A stretch of DNA of 29,596 nt from JBEKCP01 sp050014815 (lineage in GTDB: Bacteria; Planctomycetota; Planctomycetia; Pirellulales; Thermoguttaceae): positions 1 through 29,596 of the forward strand of contig JBEKCP010000010.1 in NCBI GenBank assembly GCA_050014815.1, written 5' to 3'. The notes below the pieces were generated by a model. The model saw only the letters and a program-made list of their open reading frames with translations. It was not told where the DNA came from and did no database searches. Shown here piece after piece: positions 1 to 7,340 of this stretch. Numbering within the stretch: position 1 is the first letter of the stretch; every line of letters starts with the position of its first letter. The translations under genes and the position numbers were made by a program.

Positions 1-44
1 TCATTAACCCGAGGTATCGCGGCGTAGCGAAGGGATAACTTGAG

Positions 45-115
45 GAACCGAATGCGTTAATCGCGCACGTTCGGGTCTGTGGGAGCCCCGGGCGGGAAAC
101 CGCCCCGGGGCCACC
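45..115 (+). ncRNA. Group II intron 3' end (domains V and VI), probable remnant
   Basis: Positions 45-77 can fold as a group II intron domain V: an 8-base outer stem (GAACCGAA with TTCGGGTC, one A/G mismatch) and an inner ATGCG/CGCAC stem capped by a short loop. This is immediately followed (85-111) by a strong GC hairpin with a GAAA loop and one bulged base, in the place of domain VI. The order, spacing and the TGAGGAACCG lead-in resemble the 3' ends of bacterial group II introns downstream of their reverse transcriptase. No reverse transcriptase is in the window; if present it lies upstream. No clear bulged branch-point A is visible in the second hairpin, so this may be a degenerate copy or a class with an atypical domain VI. 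Positions 116-240 show nothing else recognisable. Confidence 0.5.
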
Positions 116-240
116 CGGTCCTTTTGCCCTTTTGCCCCTTCGCTCAGCATCGCAAGGTCCATTGGCAATTCGCCGTAGCCGATGCACGAACCGCGGCTAT
201 ATCCCGTGATCGAACCTGTCAACAATTGATTGGCGGACGA

Positions 241-822
241 CTAGATTTTCCTAGAGTTCCAAACCTTTCGCGGTGCCGTTGGAACCGGACGCCCGTTTTC
301 CGTCTTATCGGTCTTCGGTCGCCGACCCTCGATCACGACCCCTTTATCGGTCACGATTTTCTCGCTTTCCATGGCCGCCCTGCGGACCCTGATTGTGTAG
401 CGGGCCGCCACGCCTTTCTTTTCACCACGCGGAGCAAATTGGAGCAAATCCTTCTCCGCTCCCGTTGGAACGAAAACAGAATCCCCCTGCTTTACGAGGA
501 ACTGAACGGACGATGGCTCGGTCGTGTGGAATACGTTGGTAAACTTGCCCACGCCCCGCCCAAGAACTTCGCCCTCGCCCAACAGCGTCTCCGTCTCGGC
601 CCTCAGTAACTCAGAAACCTTATATGCACCACCGCTCTCCTCCACCCGAACTCCTAGGGTGATGGCACCTGAGTCGGAAACGCTGGCTTTCACCACATGT
701 GCCGTTACGCCGTCTCTAGGAGCGCAACCGGCAAAGGAACCGACCAGGAGGCAAAGGCCTGCCGCCGTTGACCATGCGCATTGTCTACGTTGCGCACGCT
801 GACCAAACCGATGGGTCACCAT
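241..822 (-). CDS. Hypothetical lipoprotein
   Basis: A 193-residue protein of unknown function. The N-terminus has basic residues, a hydrophobic stretch and a lipobox-like LVGSFAGC around residues 26-33, so it is likely a lipid-anchored envelope protein. The rest is hydrophilic and mixed alpha/beta in character, with no motif I recognise. The start is supported by a GGAGGT Shine-Dalgarno six bases upstream of the ATG. It stands alone between a probable intron remnant and broken genes, so the neighbourhood gives no functional hint. Confidence 0.65.
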   Translation of the reverse strand: MVTHRFGQRAQRRQCAWSTAAGLCLLVGSFAGCAPRDGVTAHVVKASVSDSGAITLGVRVEESGGAYKVSELLRAETETLLGEGEVLGRGVGKFTNVFHTTEPSSVQFLVKQGDSVFVPTGAEKDLLQFAPRGEKKGVAARYTIRVRRAAMESEKIVTDKGVVIEGRRPKTDKTENGRPVPTAPRKVWNSRKI

Positions 823-856
823 TCAACCACCTCCGTCAATTAAGTTTCCCTGGGGA

Positions 857-885
857 GCCGCGACTCACGTTCATCGAGTCGCGGC
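857..885. repeat. Perfect 10-bp stem hairpin between small minus-strand genes
   Basis: GCCGCGACTC at 857-866 is exactly complementary to GAGTCGCGGC at 876-885 with a 9-base loop. It lies between the fragment at 951-1214 and the lipoprotein start at 822, so it could end transcription coming from the former. There is no T-run after it on either strand, so it is not a classical intrinsic terminator. Confidence 0.5.
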
Positions 886-950
886 CCCCACCCAGCGTAG
901 GTCGTCCATGACCGGAATTACCGGGAGTTCCACTCACGGCCTGACAGCCG

Positions 951-1214
951 TCACGGGTCAACGTACTTGCAGGTGACCGTAATCTCTGTCCCGTTTCCCG
1001 TATCCTTCTTGTGGTCACTGGAGTACACCGTGGTGCTGACGTTCGCCTGCCAATTCTCCGATTTCGGGCCGACGCTGCCGTTCAACTCAAACTTCTCCTC
1101 ATACCCAGCACCCCACGCAACCGTGAACGTCACGGAGTTCCCCTTCTGGACGCCCCGAACGCCGGCATAGGCGGTGTAGTACCACTTGAAGCCTAGGGGG
1201 CAAAAGGGGACATT
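951..1214 (-). pseudogene. C-terminal fragment of a secreted or surface protein, N-terminus missing
   Basis: The open frame reads from just after a stop at 1215-1217 to a natural stop at 951. The predicted 87 residues have a beta-rich, Thr/Ser/Val-rich composition (for example VTFTVAWGAGYEEKF and ENWQANVSTTVYSS) typical of extracellular beta-sandwich domains. The only internal start (GTG at 1131-1133) would cut off sequence that still looks coding (KWYYTAYAGVRGVQKGNS), so I read it as a decapitated gene rather than a 60-residue protein. The upstream edge abuts a repeat-like tract (about 1194-1222) and then an unrelated RHS fragment on the other strand, so the break is probably a rearrangement point. 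Original function is unknown. Confidence 0.5.
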
Positions 1215-1235
1215 CTACTTTTCCTAGAGTACACT

Positions 1236-1379
1236 TACATGCCCAACGGTGCCCAGGCCACCAAGACCGACCAGCGGGGCGTTACGCACACGTACTCGTA
1301 TGACAACCTCGGCCGCCTCACGCTCGACCAGGCCACCGACGCCAACAACTACGAATCGAGACACAATACCAGTTATTGA
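1236..1379 (+). pseudogene. RHS/YD-repeat protein fragment
   Basis: The plus-strand frame translates to a peptide containing KTDQRGVTHTYSYDNLGRL, a classic RHS/YD-repeat signature (G-x-x-x-x-Y-x-Y-D-x-x-G-R-L). Only about one and a half repeats remain: the frame is open from 1197 but recognisable only from about 1236, and it stops at 1377-1379 inside an inverted repeat. Intact RHS proteins are over 1000 residues and export toxin or adhesive modules, so this is a scrap. No start signal or ribosome binding site is visible. Confidence 0.7.
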
Positions 1380-1405
1380 CGAAAGATAGTGAAACCAGTA
1401 TTGTG
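1362..1405. repeat. Inverted repeat at the RHS fragment's end
   Basis: CACAATAC at 1362-1369 is exactly inverted as GTATTGTG at 1398-1405; the next bases are partly complementary too. It contains the stop that ends the RHS fragment, so it may mark an insertion or recombination boundary. Confidence 0.5.
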
Positions 1406-1445
1406 CCCGATTAGGGTTAGGAATTAGGGCATCCATGCCTCCAAC

Positions 1446-1531
1446 CGTCCCTCCGGGACTCCGAGAACTTCTGCGTTGTCCAGATCCCCAGCAGTGAACT
1501 GCCGGGCTACTATCAATCGTCCCTCCGGGAC
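1446..1531. repeat. Two direct copies of a 14-bp palindromic word
   Basis: CGTCCCTCCGGGAC occurs at 1446-1459 and again at 1518-1531. The word is itself an interrupted palindrome (GTCCC and GGGAC). Both sit in the non-coding gap downstream of the heparinase-like gene. No gene is seen in 1406-1560. Confidence 0.6.
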
Positions 1532-1560
1532 GGCCCCGCTCCCAGAATCGCGCAAGGTCA

Positions 1561-4437
1561 TCATTCGGCCGGCGGCCATGTTTCGGTGTACCAACCGGGG
1601 CGGGCGGCCCGCTGCTTCAAGAGCCAATCGGGAATGACGCCGAACGGATAGCCGGCGTCGGGCACAAAGAGGCCCACCTCGCCCTGCGAGCGGTCCATGT
1701 CGATGTCCCGGCCGGAGAGCGCGACCAGGACCTTCCCGCCGCGCTTGACCGTCACGTAGGTCGTGGCGTCGTCCTTGTCGAGACGGCCGCCGAACGTGAT
1801 TTCATCGTCGCCGACGCGGACGCCGCCGGGCACGGCGACGATCGGCGGCGGGGGCTCGGTGGAGTATTCGAGCTTGACTGGGTAGCCGATCTTGGCGTTC
1901 GTGCCCCCAGGTGTTCCCTTTGTTTCCTTGCCGATGAGCACCGTGACGAACTCGCTTGAAGGGCCCCGCGTGGTGAGCCGCAGCCCGAGGGTCCGCTCCA
2001 GTCCGCCGTTCGTGTGTTCCCAGTCGTGCCGGGAGACCTCGAACTCGTTGGGCGCGGCCACGAAGAGCGTCACCCCCTCGAAGTCGAATACCGGCCCTTT
2101 CCGCTCGCACCGCTCGCCGTAGACGTGCAGGCAGTAGGTGGCCGACACGTCCGGCCCGGCATGCTGGTCGCGGATGACGAAGTAATCGCGGTCCTTCCCC
2201 TTGACCAGCACGATCGTGCGGCGGTAGCAGAGCGGCAGGTCGAGGATCTGTTGGGGCAGCCGCGTGTCCCATTTTTCGGGCGGGAACTTCTCGGCCGCGC
2301 GGAGCCGCTCCGACTCGACCTGGCCCATGGCCACGTCGACCGCCTCCGAGGTCCGCACCGCGATCACCCGCTCGAACCCGTCCATGTTGGCCCAGGGGAG
2401 CGCCGGCGTGTGGAAGGCGACGCGGTTGTGCATGTGCTCCTGGCCGGCGCGTGGTTTGTAGGAACAGTGATGATCGACGATCTGCGGCCGCGCGTAGGGG
2501 CAGTAGTGGAATGAAAGCTGGTCGCCGTGGAAGTGGCCGCGGTTGGGGCCGCTCTTAAAGGCCAGGTACGTTTCGCGCGGCGTACCCGGGTGGTTGCGGA
2601 ACACGACGCCGAAGCCCGGCAACTCCTCCGTGTGGAACGTGGCGACGTCCTCCACGGCGCCGTGCAGGCGGGCCGCCTCGAAGACGTCCGGGCCGGGCGG
2701 GTGCGTATCGCCGCCGGGATGCGAGCGCCGCGCCCCGTCGCCCACCGGCTGCGAGAGGTGCAGCAGGTAGGAGCCGGCCGCGCGGAACCGCGGCCACTCG
2801 GTCGGATCGAAGCCCAGCGCCTCCTTGCACGTCGGGGCCAGGCGGCGCCACATGCCCATCGGGGCGGACAGGTAGCCGGGGCACTCCTGGCCGGCTCCGC
2901 CCGGCATCGTCACCGAATGATACATGTCCTCGCGGAACTTCATCTCGGCCAACCGGGCGAGGTCCTTGAACCGGGGATGTTCGCGGAGCTTGGCCGTCTG
3001 CCAGAAACCGTTCTGCCACCAGGACGTGGCGAAATTCGGGTTCTCCGGCGAGAAGAAGAGCCAGTAATTGCCGAAGGTGTCGGGATCGAAGATGGCCTGG
3101 GCGACGGCCAGGGTGTGCAGCGGATGATTGGGGCCGCTGAGTTGTCCCGCCCCCGGTCCCCAGCCGAAGAATGCCTTGCTCCGCCGGCCGAACTTGCCGG
3201 ACGGGTCGTTCCAATCGGCGGCGGGCGGCTGCGGTTTGCCGCCCGTGGAGGCCGGCGGCTCCAACCCCGGCCAGTCGAGCAGGTACTCGTGGTGCAGCTT
3301 GTCCAAGGCGTCGTAGGAGTGACGGATGACGTACTCCTCGCACTGCGGTTTCTCGGCCCAGGGCGCGGCGGGGCCGGCCAGCAGATACCAGTAGCGGCGG
3401 CCCCGCCACGTCGGACACCGCAGGCCCGCGTAGTCCCCGCTCTTCTTGACCTTGATGCTGATCAAGTTGACGTGCGGCCAGAGCCACCTGCTCGCGCGGC
3501 AGACCGTCGCGCCGACGGCCTGGGCGCCGTCGCCGGCGGCGAAGAACCAGCCGTCGTCGTACGCCTGGCTCCATCGCGGGATCAGGTTCAAGAGCGTATC
3601 GCCCATCCGCGTGCGGCCGAAGTCGAGCGTGTTGGGCGGGAACGGGTAGGGCTTGCCCTCTGGATCGAGGATGGCCTGCCGGTCGAAGCCGCCGAAGTGC
3701 GACACGACGGTCGCCTGGCGCGGCGACCAGCCGTGCGCCGCGTCGAATTCCCAGTACGACTCGCGCGGCATCTCGTGGCTCTCCTCGATCACCGCATGGC
3801 AGCGGTCCGCGGCGAGCAGGAGATCGACCCGGGCCGTCGCCGGCACGTCGCCCCCGAGACCGGCCATGCCCTCGAAGTCGTACTGGAGACGGACCTTGGC
3901 GAACAGCGGGCCCTCGCCCAGCACCGTGACTGTCAGACCCTTCAGCTTCGCCGGCGACTCCCAGAAGCCCTTGCCCACCCATCGCTTGTCCGGCAGGCGA
4001 ACCTGAAGGATGGGCGAGGGGACTTCGCCGCCGACGGCCGCGGCCGGAACGCGGACGGCGATCAGACCGTTGTCCAGCACGTAGCTCTCGCCCTCGCGCA
4101 CCAGCTTGACCTTGGCGGGGAACGTCTTGGGCTTGCGGGCCACGACGCGGTACGTCCGCCGCTGGCCGGCGTCCAGGTCGGTCATGGCCCAGAGGAGCGT
4201 CTTGCCGCCGGCAGTCTCCAGTTGGCAGGGCACCTCCTCGCCGTCTTCCAGCAAGGCGTATTGTCCCGCGGCGATGTTGGGCGGGATCTGGCACTTGGGC
4301 CGCAACAGCTCGCTTGTGTACTTGCGTCCGGTGGGGTTGAAGAGCTGCCAGCCGGCGTCCGCGGTCGTGCCCCGCGCGCCCCAGAGGCCGACCGCCGTAA
4401 GCGTCACGCCGGTAAGGATGGATCGAAGAGGGTTCAT
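1561..4437 (-). CDS. Secreted heparinase II/III-like protein
   Basis: A 958-residue protein with an N-terminal signal peptide (about residues 1-25, ending near GTTADA). The first third looks like beta-rich accessory domains. The middle has the Trp/Tyr/Phe-rich helical character of an alpha/alpha toroid (for example SWWQNGFWQTAKLREHPRF). The C-terminal half contains GHFHGDQLSFHY around residues 634-645, matching the H-x-H-x-DQ-x-SF signature of the heparinase II/III C-terminal domain. Family members are polysaccharide lyases acting on uronate-containing glycans in the periplasm or outside; substrate and activity cannot be read here. GGAGGT lies 10 bases before the ATG. It is monocistronic as far as visible, with palindromic repeats just upstream. 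It is longer than typical 600-700-residue heparinases. Confidence 0.75.
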   Translation of the reverse strand: MNPLRSILTGVTLTAVGLWGARGTTADAGWQLFNPTGRKYTSELLRPKCQIPPNIAAGQYALLEDGEEVPCQLETAGGKTLLWAMTDLDAGQRRTYRVVARKPKTFPAKVKLVREGESYVLDNGLIAVRVPAAAVGGEVPSPILQVRLPDKRWVGKGFWESPAKLKGLTVTVLGEGPLFAKVRLQYDFEGMAGLGGDVPATARVDLLLAADRCHAVIEESHEMPRESYWEFDAAHGWSPRQATVVSHFGGFDRQAILDPEGKPYPFPPNTLDFGRTRMGDTLLNLIPRWSQAYDDGWFFAAGDGAQAVGATVCRASRWLWPHVNLISIKVKKSGDYAGLRCPTWRGRRYWYLLAGPAAPWAEKPQCEEYVIRHSYDALDKLHHEYLLDWPGLEPPASTGGKPQPPAADWNDPSGKFGRRSKAFFGWGPGAGQLSGPNHPLHTLAVAQAIFDPDTFGNYWLFFSPENPNFATSWWQNGFWQTAKLREHPRFKDLARLAEMKFREDMYHSVTMPGGAGQECPGYLSAPMGMWRRLAPTCKEALGFDPTEWPRFRAAGSYLLHLSQPVGDGARRSHPGGDTHPPGPDVFEAARLHGAVEDVATFHTEELPGFGVVFRNHPGTPRETYLAFKSGPNRGHFHGDQLSFHYCPYARPQIVDHHCSYKPRAGQEHMHNRVAFHTPALPWANMDGFERVIAVRTSEAVDVAMGQVESERLRAAEKFPPEKWDTRLPQQILDLPLCYRRTIVLVKGKDRDYFVIRDQHAGPDVSATYCLHVYGERCERKGPVFDFEGVTLFVAAPNEFEVSRHDWEHTNGGLERTLGLRLTTRGPSSEFVTVLIGKETKGTPGGTNAKIGYPVKLEYSTEPPPPIVAVPGGVRVGDDEITFGGRLDKDDATTYVTVKRGGKVLVALSGRDIDMDRSQGEVGLFVPDAGYPFGVIPDWLLKQRAARPGWYTETWPPAE

Positions 4438-4488
4438 GACGGCGGGTACCTCCAGGTGGGCGACGTTTCGGGACTCCGGCGTCCGGAG

Positions 4489-4605
4489 GGGGACAGTCCC
4501 ATTTTCGCTGACACGAAAATCGGGACAGTCCCCTCCAAATTGCCTCCCAGGCGGCCGGAGGGGGACAGTCCCATTTTCGCTGACACGAAAATCGGGACAG
4601 TCCCC
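4489..4605. repeat. Two tandem copies of the GGGGACAGTCCC palindromic element
   Basis: Copies at 4489-4533 and 4561-4605 are identical over 45 bases, spaced 72 bases start to start. Each has outer arms GGGGACAGTCCC and GGGACAGTCCCC, inner arms ATTTTCG and GAAAAT, and a small loop, so it folds as a long hairpin; each 12-base arm is also palindromic around its central A. A third copy with a different loop is at 27039-27099. This is a dispersed family, not a terminator for one gene. Confidence 0.85.
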
Positions 4606-4768
4606 TCAACTTGCCTCCCAGTCTAAATCGTGGGCGGGGAGAAAGCAACCGCCGGGGGTACTTGCCTGAATCCGGTCGCAGGAGTTACCATTTGGTTGAC
4701 ATCGCTTCCGTGGCCGGCACCGCACGGCCCCGTTTCAGAAAGAGAACAGCTTGGACCATTCGGACGAT

Positions 4769-4977
4769 ATGCACATGGCCGGCGAAAAGTTGGCCGTGAA
4801 GATATTTGCGGACGCCGCCGAAGTAGACCGTGCCGTGGCGGCCGAGATTGCCGCCCTGATTCGATCCCGCGCCGGCAACGGCGCCAGGTGCGTGCTCGGC
4901 CTGCCCACCGGCTCGACGCCGACGGGCGTCTACGAGGAGCTGGTTCGATTGCACCGCGAGGAGGGGTTGAGGCCATG
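4769..4977 (+). pseudogene. nagB: Glucosamine-6-phosphate deaminase, N-terminal fragment
   Basis: About 70 residues match the N-terminus of the NagB/6-phosphogluconolactonase family: an initial helix (VDRAVAAEIAALIR) and then the phosphate-binding CVLGLPTGSTPTGVYEEL with the family's TGSTP motif. After HREEGLRPW (about 4977) the frame continues into unrelated sequence and then overlaps the next gene out of phase, so the catalytic Asp/His region (about 190 residues) is absent. The likely start is ATG at 4763 or 4769. It looks like the relic of a deletion that joined nagB to the 5' side of the oxidoreductase. Intact NagB converts glucosamine 6-phosphate to fructose 6-phosphate; this fragment cannot. 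Confidence 0.8.
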
Positions 4978-5042
4978 GAGGCGTTTGTACGCTGGAAACC
5001 CTGACCCGCACGCGGCCTTGCCGATCGGAGGGAGACGTCCAA

Positions 5043-6284
5043 ATGAAGAATCTACGCTACGGGATCGTCGGCGGCGGTTTCATCGCCGGCTTCCAGCTCC
5101 GCGCCCTCGGCGAGGTGCCGGGAATTGAAGTCGCGGGCTTCGTCTCGCGGGACCCGGTCGATCACCTGGTCGCGTTCGCCGCGGCCAACGGGCTGGGCAG
5201 CGCCCGGGTCTTTCCCAGCGTCGCGGAGATGGCCAAGCACGTGGATCTCGTTGCGCTGTTCGCGCCGAACTTCGTCCGGCTGGAGATCGTCGAGGAGCTG
5301 GTGGCGGCCGTCAAGGCGGGCGCGGAGCTGAAGGCGGTTGTCTGCGAGAAACCGCTTGCCCGCAATCTGGCCGAGGCGCGGCGAATGCTCGCGCTCGTGC
5401 GAGAGGTGCAGCTCCCCGACGTGTACTTCGAGAACCAGGTACACATGAAGGCGTTGCAGGCCCAACGGAGCCAACTCGCCCCGCTGGTGGCCACGATGGG
5501 GCCGCTCTCCCTCGTGCGATCCGCCGAGGAGCACGGCGGTCCGCACAGCGCGTGGTTCTGGGACCCGACCAGGCAGGGCGGCGGCGTCATGAGCGACATG
5601 GGCTGCCACTGCCTGGCGGTCGGCTGGTACGCGCTGACGCCGCCCGGCAAGCCGGTGCGGTTCCTCCAGCCGCAATCGGTCACCGCCGACCTCGCGCTTC
5701 TGAAATGGGGGCGCCCGCGGTGGCGGAAGGAATTGCTCGACCGCCACGGCGTGGACTACCGCAAGACGCCCGCCGAAGATTTCGCCACCGGCATGGTCAC
5801 CTACCGCAATCCCGAATCCGGACAATTCGTGAAGAGCCAGTTCACCGTCTCGTGGATGTTCGACAAGCAGGGCCTGCGCTTGCTGATCGAGGGTCTTGGG
5901 CCGGGCTACGCATTCGAGATCAACAGCCTCCGCTCGCCGCTGGAGGTCTTCATCGGCGATGCGGCCGCGGCAAGCCTGGCCGACGTCGAAGCGGCCCTCG
6001 AAAAGCAGCAGGCCACCCGCGGGCTGCTGACCGTCCAGCCGAATGAACCCGACCTCTATGGGTACACGGACGAGAATCGCGATCTGCTGCGGGCCCTCCG
6101 CCGGGGTTGCCCGGCCATGTTGGATTGGGAATACGGGCTGGAGATTACGCGGTTGACGATGGCCGCCTACATGTCGTCCGAGCGCCGCGCGACGATCGAC
6201 CTGACGGACCCGGCCACCGCCGCGGAATTGGAAACCTACATTCCGCTCATTCAGCAAGGACGCGGAACGGAAGTCCTGTTGTAG
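5043..6284 (+). CDS. Gfo/Idh/MocA family oxidoreductase
   Basis: A 413-residue cytoplasmic NAD(P)-dependent sugar or cyclitol oxidoreductase. The N-terminal Rossmann fold begins YGIVGGGFIAG (residues 5-15; glycine-rich loop). The family EKPLARNLAEA motif follows at about residues 101-111 with the conserved Lys. The C-terminal half has GGGVMSDMGCHCL, the catalytic-region helix that carries the conserved His (here C-H-C). No signal peptide is visible, although many planctomycete members carry one. GGAGG sits ten bases before the ATG. The upstream nagB relic suggests an amino-sugar context but this is weak. Substrate unknown. Confidence 0.85.
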   Translation: MKNLRYGIVGGGFIAGFQLRALGEVPGIEVAGFVSRDPVDHLVAFAAANGLGSARVFPSVAEMAKHVDLVALFAPNFVRLEIVEELVAAVKAGAELKAVVCEKPLARNLAEARRMLALVREVQLPDVYFENQVHMKALQAQRSQLAPLVATMGPLSLVRSAEEHGGPHSAWFWDPTRQGGGVMSDMGCHCLAVGWYALTPPGKPVRFLQPQSVTADLALLKWGRPRWRKELLDRHGVDYRKTPAEDFATGMVTYRNPESGQFVKSQFTVSWMFDKQGLRLLIEGLGPGYAFEINSLRSPLEVFIGDAAAASLADVEAALEKQQATRGLLTVQPNEPDLYGYTDENRDLLRALRRGCPAMLDWEYGLEITRLTMAAYMSSERRATIDLTDPATAAELETYIPLIQQGRGTEVLL

Positions 6285-6305
6285 GCGCTGCAGCGTTGCT
6301 TGCCG

Positions 6306-6530
6306 TCATCCACTGCCCGGTCCCTTCGGCGGCAGCGGCTCGCCGGGCTTCACCCCGTACTTCCTTTGCCGCGCACGCCCCCAGGGACAACCGCCAACCG
6401 TGACAACCATCTCGATCGCCTGGAGGAAACGGGCGAAGCGATTGCCGGCGCGTGCCCGGGTGCAGATTGGGCACCGCGATTCGCAGAAGTCGGGGTCGAA
6501 AATGTGCCCGCCCTGTTGTTGCTCGGTCAT
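6306..6530 (-). CDS. Small four-cysteine protein, possible metal-binding
   Basis: About 74 residues, function unknown. Cysteines form C-x3-C-x2-C (CESRCPIC, about residues 16-23) with a fourth at about 48 (GGCPWG), a pattern that could hold zinc or an iron-sulfur cluster; that is inference. The C-terminal part is basic (GRARQRKYGVKPGEPL). Two in-frame ATGs exist at 6536 and 6530. The GGAGG motif touches the first but is six bases from the second, so I chose 6530. It is convergent with the oxidoreductase, 21 bases apart. Confidence 0.6.
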   Translation of the reverse strand: MTEQQQGGHIFDPDFCESRCPICTRARAGNRFARFLQAIEMVVTVGGCPWGRARQRKYGVKPGEPLPPKGPGSG

Positions 6531-6615
6531 GTCCATCCTCCGGGTGAAAGGTCAGGCCGCATGTTGGCTTCGATCCCCTGAGCCCTTGTCGCCGTCCGCG
6601 CTGGGCGGCCGTCCA

Positions 6616-7128
6616 TCAATTACTCCCCTCTCCCCTTGTGGGAGAGGGGTTGGGGGGTGAGGGGGAAGCGCGGTCAAAGCACGAAGCCATTGTTGGAGGA
6701 CCACTGAGCCTGTCGACCAACGCCCGAACGTGCTCCTCAAGGACGGGCAATGCCTCGTCGGGGCCCGCGCAGTCGAGATCGTCAACGTGCCAGTATTCCA
6801 CCTGGTCCGTCCAGAGGGGAAACAGTTCCGCCATCATGGCCCGATGCTCGGCCTCCTTCAGCGCGATCACCAGGTCGGAGCCGGCCAGGTCGGCCAGGGT
6901 GAGGAGCATGGGCTGGCGGTGCTCGCCGTTGATTGGTATTCCCCGCATTTTGAGGCCTTCCACGGCGTACTGGGAGATCGGGCCGATGTTGCCCCAGTGC
7001 CCCGTCCGCAGACCCCTGGAATCGGCCTGCCACGGTAGACCCGACCTGGCGGCCAGCCAGTTGAACAGGTGCTCCGCGAACCGGCTGCGGTAGTAGTTGG
7101 CCGAGCAGAGAAAAAGGACTTGCTTCAT
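6616..7128 (-). CDS. Low-molecular-weight protein tyrosine phosphatase-like protein
   Basis: A 170-residue cytoplasmic protein of the LMW-PTP/arsenate reductase fold. The phosphate-binding loop is at the very N-terminus: LFLCSANYYRS, giving C8-x5-R14-S15. Family members use this Cys as nucleophile. A candidate general-acid Asp lies in YWHVDDLDCAGP (about residues 112-123), though not the textbook DP motif. The body is a normal length (about 150); the last 15-20 residues (SPSPPNPSPTRGEGSN) are encoded by a dispersed palindromic repeat, so the natural stop was probably replaced. No good Shine-Dalgarno is visible because another copy of the same repeat lies just upstream. Substrate could be a phosphotyrosine protein or another phospho- or arsenate species. 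Confidence 0.8.
   Translation of the reverse strand: MKQVLFLCSANYYRSRFAEHLFNWLAARSGLPWQADSRGLRTGHWGNIGPISQYAVEGLKMRGIPINGEHRQPMLLTLADLAGSDLVIALKEAEHRAMMAELFPLWTDQVEYWHVDDLDCAGPDEALPVLEEHVRALVDRLSGPPTMASCFDRASPSPPNPSPTRGEGSN
6623..6663. repeat. Dispersed CTCCCCTCTCC...GTGAGGG palindrome, copy 1
   Basis: CTCCCCTCTCCCC pairs with GGGAGAGGGG across a short loop, followed by a G-rich tail ending GTGAGGG. It forms the 3' end of the phosphatase gene on the other strand. Related copies occur at 7140-7177, 29396-29433 and (inverted) 29482-29517. Confidence 0.85.
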
Positions 7129-7139
7129 GGTCTACAGGG

Positions 7140-7177
7140 CTCCCCTCTCCCTTCGGGAGAGGGGCAGGGGGTGAGGG
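7140..7177. repeat. Dispersed CTCCCCTCTCC...GTGAGGG palindrome, copy 2
   Basis: Same element in the same orientation as copy 1, here with a TTC loop between CTCCC and GGGAG. It lies 12 bases upstream of the phosphatase start, so the phosphatase gene is framed by two direct copies. Confidence 0.85.
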
Positions 7178-7218
7178 GGCGCCGCACTGGAGATTATCTC
7201 CGTTTCACGATGATTTAG

Positions 7219-7340
7219 CTAGTGCTCTGTCAACGGTGGTTTGATGGGTGGGTGGCACGCCCTGAAAGGGCGTGGCGAGCCATCTAACCACGCCCTTTCA
7301 GGGCGTGCCACCCATCACTCGACGACTGACAGAGCGCTAG
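7219..7340. repeat. 122-bp inverted repeat overlapping the exporter stop codon
   Basis: Outer arms CTAGTGCTCTGTCA (7219-7232) and TGACAGAGCGCTAG (7327-7340) match with one change. Inner arms contain GTGGCACGCCCTGAAAGGGC and its exact inverse around a 12-base loop near 7279-7290. The right arm covers the last codons and stop of the LysE-family gene (stop at 7315). There is no T-run, so it is either a MITE-like element or a strong mRNA-end hairpin. Confidence 0.85.

Noticed and set aside
2527..4648. Long open frames on both strands over the heparinase-like gene
   Set aside because: Both are Arg/Gly/Pro-rich shadows of the real frame, which has the signal peptide, ribosome binding site and conserved motif.
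4696..4701. TTGACA as a -35 box for the nagB fragment
   Set aside because: No acceptable -10 lies 16-18 bases downstream; the position reads ACCGCA.
7260..7313. Strong inverted arms as an intrinsic terminator
   Set aside because: No T-run on either strand, and the pairing is part of a larger two-tier repeat.
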